64,000 nt of DNA from Straminergon stramineum (taxonomy: Eukaryota; Streptophyta; Bryopsida; Hypnales; Calliergonaceae). A program made the translations under genes and the position numbers. Under the pieces are notes generated by a model that ran no database searches, was not told the origin of the DNA, and saw nothing but the letters and a program-made list of their open reading frames with translations. Where the stretch lies: contig OY987265.1 of NCBI GenBank assembly GCA_963920665.1, positions 33,981,001 to 34,045,000 on the forward strand. The letters run 5' to 3'. Shown in pieces: positions 56,189 through 64,000 of the stretch. Each line of letters begins with the position of its first letter. The stretch's first letter is position 1.

Positions 56189-59100
56189 CATATGACATGG
56201 ACCTATTTGTCTCAAAATTCAGGTGTGTCCTATTTGTGTCTGTCACTAAGGACTTGGAACACACATTTTAAAATGTGCACTATTGTACTGTCTAACACAT
56301 ACTTCTGTGGCACAAATACAAAGACTTACCTTATTGGAGAATGATGGGTTTTATTTCATGAAAATGGAGTTACAGTATTGAAGTGTCGCTTGTTTTCTGT
56401 TGTGATCATTGATGATTTATAGAGGGACAAGGAACCAAATTGAAGATTGTGTGATGATCTGGATTTGCTCTAAACTCATGGGAAGCTGTTTCGGTCAGAC
56501 AAACAGGGAGAGCTACTTGATCTAAGCTTATTGCTTGTTTGTAGAACCTTAGTTTCAGAAGTGTAAGGTAGACAAGCCTATTACCACCGTGATTTGCAAT
56601 CTGACTATCTGGGGGTCAATTTCAAGAAGGGCAGATGTTTTTCAAATGTGTGTGCTTGTTTCATGGGTCAAACCCGAGTGGACTTATAATTTTCCCATCA
56701 AAATTGTAATTTTTGTGAATTTTTAAAGTGATCTACCCTGAAATTACGAAAGTGCCCATAGACTAGAGTCAATATCATTCTATTAATAACCCCATGACAG
56801 AAAATTTGGTTTACACAATGATGCTCTACACAAAAATATACACTCGTTGCGTATTATTATAATTTTCATATTTTAAAACTTCATTTTGTATTTAACAATG
56901 GTTTTCTTTGTCAAAAATACCTAATGATTTTTTAAAAAATTCATTTAATCTGAAATTTTAATGATTTATTGCAGACATGTTGTTTCATTTCCGAAAAATA
57001 AAAAATAAAATTCTCATGCAAGTTTGGTTGCAAATGAACCATACATTTTAAAAGATTTCAAAATTTGATCAAAAGGTCATAAGCCAACTCTAAGTCTATG
57101 ACCTTGTGGTCAATAAACCCCACTTTATTTACATGATGTGTTTTTACTTTGACATCAAATATGTAAGTGTATTTAATAATCAATGGAGTACGTCACATCA
57201 TTCATGATCATTGCAACTTGGATCCATTCTCCTAATCAATTCAAACATTGGAAGTTTGAAATGAAGGATAGAGACTTTGAAAATTGATTAGGGGTTCATA
57301 AAACTTTGATTGATGGATGCATTGGGCGTTAGCCTTAGAAATATACATGAATCCAAAGATAGAGTTTCTTAAAAAATGAAAGCAAAGACATGAAGTGCAC
57401 ATGAAGCATGAGACATTTTTTTGTACAGAAAATTTTGTGTAAATTTTGTTTTGAATTGTAAACTATAGATATGGATTTTTGCAAGAGCATGAAGTACATT
57501 TTTATACTTTACAAATTTTAGTGAATATATGTGTGCTATAAAAGGATTGTGTTTGTTTTTCTCTATTGTCCATTGAAATCTGCAAATGATTGTAAAAAGA
57601 CATTTAAATATGAAGTTTCCTAAATTATCTCTTTGTTTTTGTATTTGTCAGTTATTGAGCATGATACATGGAACTTTTGTTTCCAATACATTGTGTACTT
57701 TCATCATCTAGGTCTTTGTTGTGAGATTTTCTATTTGTACACTTTTAAAGCTTTTCGATTTTGAAGTATATAAGGTTTATAGAATCAATGCATGTAACAA
57801 AACTCCTCTAAAGCATGATTGTACCATAAGTCAACATCTTTTTGTATCCCTACTGCAATACTAGAGCAATTTTGAGATTTCAAAGAAAAATATACAATGA
57901 TAAAAAATAATCTCGGTTAAAATTAATGTAAGGTGTCTTTGGATTGTTAATCCTATGTTATCATCACCAAAAATTTCATGAGATTGTGATATTATCAAAC
58001 AATGAAATTTAGATCCTTCAAAGACATTGCATGTCTCAATGTAGAAGTGTACAAAAAAATTCTTAAAAATAAGTATTGTTGATGGAATTTTTGACTAATT
58101 TTTTTCAACTATTCAAATCTGTATGTGAGAAATTACTCAAAAAAAATTATTCGCAAAGAAAATTTGGATATTTGTAAAGTCTTAAATGAATATGTATTAT
58201 ATTTATAATTTCTTTTTATTGTTCACCTTTTTTGTTCCAAATTCTTGGATTTCTTTTGTGAAAGTGCTTGAGAGGAAAATTCTAAAAGTATGTGAGAATG
58301 GTAATGAGTTTTTAAATCTTCAAACAATGGATGAGAGCAAATATGTCTCAAGCATATAAAATCTTTATTTTTCCATCCATCTAAATATTTGTAGATTCTT
58401 GTATTAGTTTCTTACATTTGAATAGTATAGATTTTCACAACTTTTGTCCACAAGTCTTCCATAATTCAAGGGATGTAACTATATAAGTCTGTTAGACCTT
58501 TAGAAATTAACTATTTCAATTCAAAAAATGCCCCTCCAAAGACAAATTGCATAAATAAGTTAAATAAAAATCTTTCAAAATCAATATAATTTAAATTTAA
58601 CATTGTGAACTTGAAGGAATTTTTTTTGTTGAAAATAATAAATATTCGATTCTAATAAAAATTAGTATTAGATTCTATTATTATTAAAAATTATTGGTAA
58701 ATTTTGCACTTGGGGTTGCAATAGATCTAACTATATAAATGAATGCATTTATTTGGCATCCAATGATTAAACTATGAATTTTCAAAGTCTTGAAAATCAA
58801 TTCTACATTTTAATTTCATTGTATGAAGGGATTGTCTAACTAAAATTCACAGCAATATCTTCCAATTTGTAATAGACGAATGTAGTGAGTAGGCTAAGCA
58901 CATATGTAGGTGTAGAGAAGTAATAGGGGAGAACAAGTAGGGTTTTGAATCTTTCAATTTGTCAACTTGGGTTCAAATTATTCACAATTTTTTCACTTTT
59001 TTGTCTCCAATCCTTGGATATCTACAAGATTGTCCACTATAAATATGGTTGTTGGAAAGTAAAGCGAGATTTACCCTCCAAACAATGTATTTTAGACATA

Positions 59101-59757
59101 AGTTCAAATGTCCATCTACTAAAAGTCATTTGCTATTGAATACTAAGGTTTTAATTCCCTAACATCTTCACAATGCAATTTTTTCCACAAATGGCAGTTA
59201 AAGTCATATAAAATCTTGGATAGGATTTTAACAAATCATTTATTTTAATTCAATTGCTAATAACTAACAATTCATACAACCAAACTTCACAAAATTGTTG
59301 TCTAATTTTTGACAAGAGAAAGGCCCCACAGTTGAAGGATTTAGACTAGGGAAGCAAATTCATTTACTTTAATTTCTTCTTTATTTCATTGTAAACTTCA
59401 CTTTGCTTCATTTTAATTTGGTCTAATTTTACTTTTACTGTATTTAGTAATGGTTTTAATTTATTTTATACTACACTTTACTTTATTTTTACTTTTTTGT
59501 TTATTTTAATGGAATTTGATCGACTTTTACTTTAATAAAATTCTTTGATTCATTTAAAGGTAAATATAAATAGATGACCTTACATTTTTTTATTTGGTTT
59601 GTAAATATTGTTATTATGATATTGGTTTTATAGATTTTTAACACAAATTATTTGGGTTATAAATTTGAATGATTTTTCTTTGAGTTTGTTAATAGTAAAT
59701 TGATATTATTGTTTTAAAATAACAAATAATTGAAGTGAACATTGGTAGTAATCAACA
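56189..59757. other. AT-rich DNA, no gene seen
   Basis: No frame, RNA gene or repeat boundary recognised. Holds the unknown promoter region of the RING-H2 gene at its right end. Confidence 0.5.
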
Positions 59758-60759
59758 ATGAGCATTAGCAATACCCCCAAAAGGTCAATGGATAACTTTG
59801 ACACCGAGAAGAATAAAAACAAAGTGATCTCAAGCACTAGGGAGAAGAATGAAGTACAACAATTCGAAGGTGGTGAAAATGGTGCCCCAAATAGTGCCCC
59901 AAATATTGAATCAAACACTACTACAACAAAGACATCAATAAATCAAGTCAAATTAGATTTGGCATTTGCTCTACCTCACCAAGAACAAGAAAATATCTTG
60001 TTCAAAATGCAAATGGACGATTCTAATGGCAACACAAATGATGATATTCGCAATACTATCGACACTACCAACAATAGCGACAAAACTAACAATGATATTG
60101 ATACTACTGGTGATACTCATGGTAGTAACGGTGAGGTGGATATTGATTATGAACAAATGCTCATGCAAATATTATTGACATTATCAATAATATTATTGAT
60201 TATCGATTCTAATATCAATACAAATGATGATATTGGCAACACTATCGACACTATCAATGATAGTGACAATAGTGATGATGATAATGATACTACTCATGGT
60301 ACTCATGGTAGTGAAGGTGAAGCAGATATTGATTATGAACTTGTTCTATTTACTGTTCGAGAGATTAGAGCATTGAATCTTTGCTTAAATCTTCAAACTC
60401 TTCATTGTGAATATCAAGCTCATTACGAATATGCTCTTGAAAATAGTTGGCATGTGGATGATGTTGATTCAAATGATGATTCTTATGAAGATGTGCTCGC
60501 ATTTGAAGAAGCAATGGGAATTGAGAGTAGAGACCTTGATCTTCAACCCATTGCCACACTTCCACAATTTGCATATCAGATCAATTCTCAAGATTGTAAC
60601 ACTTTTCATCAAGTGAAGTGTATTGTGTGTCAATTTAGATTTGGAGAAGGAGAGATAATGTGCAAGTTGCCTTGCAAACATGAATACCACTTTGATTGCA
60701 TTCAACAATGGTTGATATGTAAAAAAGTTTGTCCAATTTGCAATGCTCAAGTTTCATAG
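59758..60759 (+). CDS. RING-H2 E3 ubiquitin ligase, BIG BROTHER-like, 333 aa
   Basis: Likely E3 ubiquitin-protein ligase. The C-terminus holds a complete RING-H2 domain with ligands C288, C291, C306, H308, H311, C314, C325 and C328, spacing C-x2-C-x14-C-x-H-x2-H-x2-C-x10-C-x2-C. Just before it, residues about 246-270 (YEDVLAFEEAMGIESRDL) resemble the conserved block upstream of the RING in plant BIG BROTHER proteins, which restrict organ growth. The N-terminal two thirds is low-complexity, rich in Asn, Asp and Thr. It contains an in-frame internal duplication of 62 codons (60019-60204 and 60205-60390) with a short hydrophobic run (QILLTLSIILLII) at the end of the first unit. Single exon, intact from ATG to stop. 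Lack of introns fits a retrogene or a lineage-specific expansion (inference). No gene neighbours within several kb and no clear TATA box. Confidence 0.8.
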   Translation: MSISNTPKRSMDNFDTEKNKNKVISSTREKNEVQQFEGGENGAPNSAPNIESNTTTTKTSINQVKLDLAFALPHQEQENILFKMQMDDSNGNTNDDIRNTIDTTNNSDKTNNDIDTTGDTHGSNGEVDIDYEQMLMQILLTLSIILLIIDSNINTNDDIGNTIDTINDSDNSDDDNDTTHGTHGSEGEADIDYELVLFTVREIRALNLCLNLQTLHCEYQAHYEYALENSWHVDDVDSNDDSYEDVLAFEEAMGIESRDLDLQPIATLPQFAYQINSQDCNTFHQVKCIVCQFRFGEGEIMCKLPCKHEYHFDCIQQWLICKKVCPICNAQVS

Positions 60760-63339
60760 ACCTACTAAATAGATTTTTCAATCATTTGAGTACTATTGCA
60801 TTTAACAAACCTCTAGAAGAAAAGAAGCGAATAATTTGAACTTAAGAAAAGGTTTCATAATATACATGTGTTAGAAATTGCAATAATATTTATTATATTA
60901 TTATTATTATCATTATTTTATTTTAAATTAAAGTCAACGAACGACTTTATATTTCTTTCCTCCTTTGTTGCTCACAAAATAAAGATCCTCATAAATTTCA
61001 TTAGTTGAAATAAAATGATTCTAGGGTTTTTGTGTAGGTATCACTCTATCCAATCAAACAAAACTAATCAATATTTTTTAGAATAGATTTTGGGTACTTG
61101 CTTTGCTAAGGAAAGTCACTATGCAAAAATCTTATAAAAAAGGTGTGAGCAAATATAGGGTTCATTTTATTTAGAAAATGAAAAAAGAGGATTATTACAA
61201 AGCAAAGTCGTTCCAAAATGACCCCTTAAAACTTTGTTTAGAGAACATTTCAAGAATATTTCAAGAATATTTTTTGCAATATACCAAATTTGTGAGATAT
61301 TTTTTGAATATATGTATTTTTTTCATATCTCTTCATTAAATACCCTTTGAATGGAGCTAGGTTATTAATTTCACACTAAGTGACTTCCTTGAACTTCTTG
61401 ACATTGAAATTAATAAAAACTTATAACTTTTGAATGAATGCATAGAAGGCTCAACCATTTTTCATTTGTGTCCTTGTATAGAAAATGGGTAATTTTCAGA
61501 TTTTCAGAAAATCATGGACAAAAATTGGAAATCAGTTTTGGTGTAAAATTAATTCGTGAGGTAAGTTCTAGAATGCCAATATTAATTTATCATCCAATTT
61601 TTTATTTATAAAATATTGATTATATTCTCACAAATATACTAGACTCATTTTAAAATAGTATGCACCTAATGCAAAAGTACACTCATCTATTCATGAAAAA
61701 GAAGATTTTTGATGGAATTTAAAAGTTAATTTTTTTCATATACTCAAACATGTGAAAATAAACAACCACCCAAAAAGATTAATTTCAAAGATTTTTTTTA
61801 CATTAAATTGGTAAATGTTTATAATTCATTTCAACTATCTATCTACTTTTTTTAAATGATAGAATTTTTTTAGGAATGTGCTTGAAATTGAAATTTTGAA
61901 GGTGAGAGTTTTCACAAATTTTGATATTTAAAAATAATTATGGAACATATTTATTTAGAAGTTGGTCAAACTATTATTAAAATGGGATTTTTAAAATTCG
62001 AAATCATTTGAAAAGTTAATTGTGACAATTTGAAATTTGACTCTATAGTTGATATATAGTTGTTATTTATACATAATTCATTGAATTTTCATTTTACTAA
62101 TGTTTTTATTATCTTAAAAGTAGTTTTAGAAGTAGTGTTTTAAATGAAAGGTACAACATGCATAAATCATCAATGTGACAAAAGCTACACATAAGAAAGA
62201 TTTGGATGCATTCTACATCCATGTTTGACACATAATAGAGGAAGTGTCTCTTACAATTGACCTAATGGCAAACAAAGGATTGCCTCTTTCTAGCCTATAA
62301 CTTTTCAACAATTGTATTGAATGATTGTAAACCAAGTGCATTTCATCAATGCACCAAAAGCTACATCTCCATATGATACAAAATAGTGGAAGAATCTCTT
62401 GCAATTATAAACAAAGAATTACTTCTTTCTAACCTAGAGCTTCTTTTTCAACATCAAAAGATTATAGACCAATGCATTAGATCAATGTACTAAAAACTTG
62501 CTAGAAAAGAGGTGGATGCATCTCATGTCAAATGAGGGACACATAATAGTGGGTGATTGCAATAAAAACTTGTCCTATTTTTTGTCCCCTTGTCCTTAGA
62601 TGAGTGGTGTTTAGTTCATAACTTTTGCATTGTTTGTCTATTTGGCGAAAAATTTAGAATGAAGGTACATATAGTAGTTGATGTCTACCTTGTTCATTTC
62701 AAAGTTTTTTAGTCATATTTTTGACCCAAAATGTAAATTCAAAGCCATGAATTCGACATGTTGTAGATCTACTAACATTACAAGGACTAACAATGAGTTT
62801 TTATGAAAAAAGCAACATGTTGGATTCTCACATGGGGGCAAAGACTCAAAGTAGCTTTCCTTTGCACGAAGGCTACGAAGAGAGAAAAAAAATTTCCTAC
62901 ATGAATTTTTTGGTGCAATGTGAGATTGTAAGCACAATCTTCTCTAGCAAAATGGCTATTTCTATGGATTTTTTTTGAATATTTTTTGAATTACTAACAA
63001 TGAAAAAGTCCACATATTCCTATTATGTTATTTTCTACTCCCAATGACTTTTGTAGTACCCCACAATAGTCTATAGTACCACATAGTAGTGCATAGTACT
63101 TAATCGACAGTTTAGATATGCTAGTGCGTTGCTAACATACAATATTGATAATTTTGATTCTATTTGCAAATGACTCCTCTCCAACTTCTCAATCTTTGAC
63201 AAATGAGTGAGCTACCAAATGACTTCCACAAGATATTTAGTTAGAAAATTCACTTGTGATAGACATATTTACCTTATAAGCACAATTGCTTCTTAATAAC
63301 CTAGCTAGTACAACTTCTCATCACCAAAAACAAAGCATG
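60760..63339. other. AT-rich DNA, no gene seen
   Basis: Downstream of the RING-H2 gene. Only short unsupported frames. Confidence 0.5.
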
Positions 63340-63930
63340 CTTGCAAAGCTATACACAAAACAAAGATAAAACCACCCCATGTCCCATAGTAGGCCAAGGA
63401 TGGCTTGCAATGGCCTCAATTACAAGCAAGCAATTATGGCTTCATGCAACTTCTCAACAACAACAAAAGGTTTGCCAAACCGGTCCATTATATCATTCAT
63501 ACTTTTCCACAAAACAAAGTTGGAAGCACCAATGCTACATAAAACATAAAACAATCCAAGCGTCATTTGCAATTTCCTCAATTACAAGCACACTATTGCC
63601 ACTTCCAAAAAACCAGTTCATTATACCAATGCTTGCTAAAAACTTATGCACAAAAAAGAGTTGAAATTAATCCCATGTAACATAGAACAACCCAGGAAAC
63701 TCATATTGGGTTCCAGCCGTTAAAATTCCCGGTTAGTCTCACTTTTCCCGGTGTTTTGAGTGTATCACACACAGGGAAAAGTGAGACTCACCAGAAATTT
63801 TAACACCGGGAACCCAATATAAGTTTCCTGTGCAATACAAGCGTCTCTTGCCATTGCGTTACATGCCAACATTAGAATCATACAGTATTCATTTTTATTC
63901 CCCAGCGGTTCCTCAATTACAAATCACAGC
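63340..63930. repeat. Degenerate tandem repeat, about three units
   Basis: CCTCAATTACAA recurs at about 63413, 63576 and 63910 with similar surroundings (ACATA.AACAA.CCAAGCGTC). The third interval is lengthened by the hairpin at 63693-63830. Confidence 0.5.
63693..63830. mobile_element. 138-bp foldback element
   Basis: Arms of about 55 bp with few mismatches. Ends CAGGAAACTCATATTGGG and CCCAATATAAGTTTCCTG, with AGTCTCACTTTTCCC nearer the loop. It interrupts a tandem repeat unit. No clear target duplication. Confidence 0.65.
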
Positions 63931-64000
63931 ATACACTGAGTGTATGCTACATGAATTGTCTGCTAATAGACCATCTCCGCAGAATTCCATCAACTAATTA

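Overview
The window looks like nuclear DNA of a land plant, probably a seedless one. It is AT-rich and gene-poor, and contains solo LTRs, several MITE families, SINE-like retroposons, short GT-AG introns, a RING-H2 protein of the plant BIG BROTHER type, and a GT2 synthase that lacks the plant-specific regions of seed-plant CESA. The taxon is inference. Only a small part of the 64 kb encodes protein.

Backbone: a direct segmental duplication. Copy 1 (1-12695, running off the left edge) and copy 2 (38868-49704) share the 5' part and upstream region of a GT2 synthase gene (complete at 37316-39250, minus; partial at 1-383, minus), then non-coding DNA, then a decayed plus-strand coding relic, weakly F-box/kelch-like. 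Each copy has since collected its own insertions, and the other copy usually preserves the empty site. This lets element ends and target-site duplications be read directly.

Mobile DNA. (1) A group of TTAA-flanked, non-autonomous elements whose ends begin TTAACCC (families A, B, C, D, E, H; about a dozen copies) often nest in, or share a TTAA with, one another. This is piggyBac- or Sola-like behaviour. (2) TA-flanked MITEs (F, about 494 bp; G, about 196 bp). (3) CACTA-like MITEs at 4939-5143 and 24238-24513. (4) A SINE-like retroposon family with clear TSDs. (5) Solo LTRs of one family (LTR1) at 41710-43034 and 46289-47470.

Centre: 27152-34159 is a large palindrome. Two near-identical 1.8 kb LTR1 arms, each carrying the same F MITE, face each other around a 1.5 kb LTR2-like segment. 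That segment is present twice, on either side of a 200-N gap. The two copies differ almost only by single-base indels, so the gap is probably an unmerged overlap between contig ends. An older, diverged palindrome of LTR2-like sequence has its axis near 20530.

Right part: 50323-51200 (minus) holds four consecutive exons of an unrecognised gene with consistent GT-AG junctions and phases; more exon-like sequence lies upstream, interrupted by two retroposons. After another C element and small MITEs comes an intact single-exon RING-H2 E3 ligase gene (59758-60759, plus) with an in-frame 62-codon internal duplication. The remainder is AT-rich DNA without recognisable genes.
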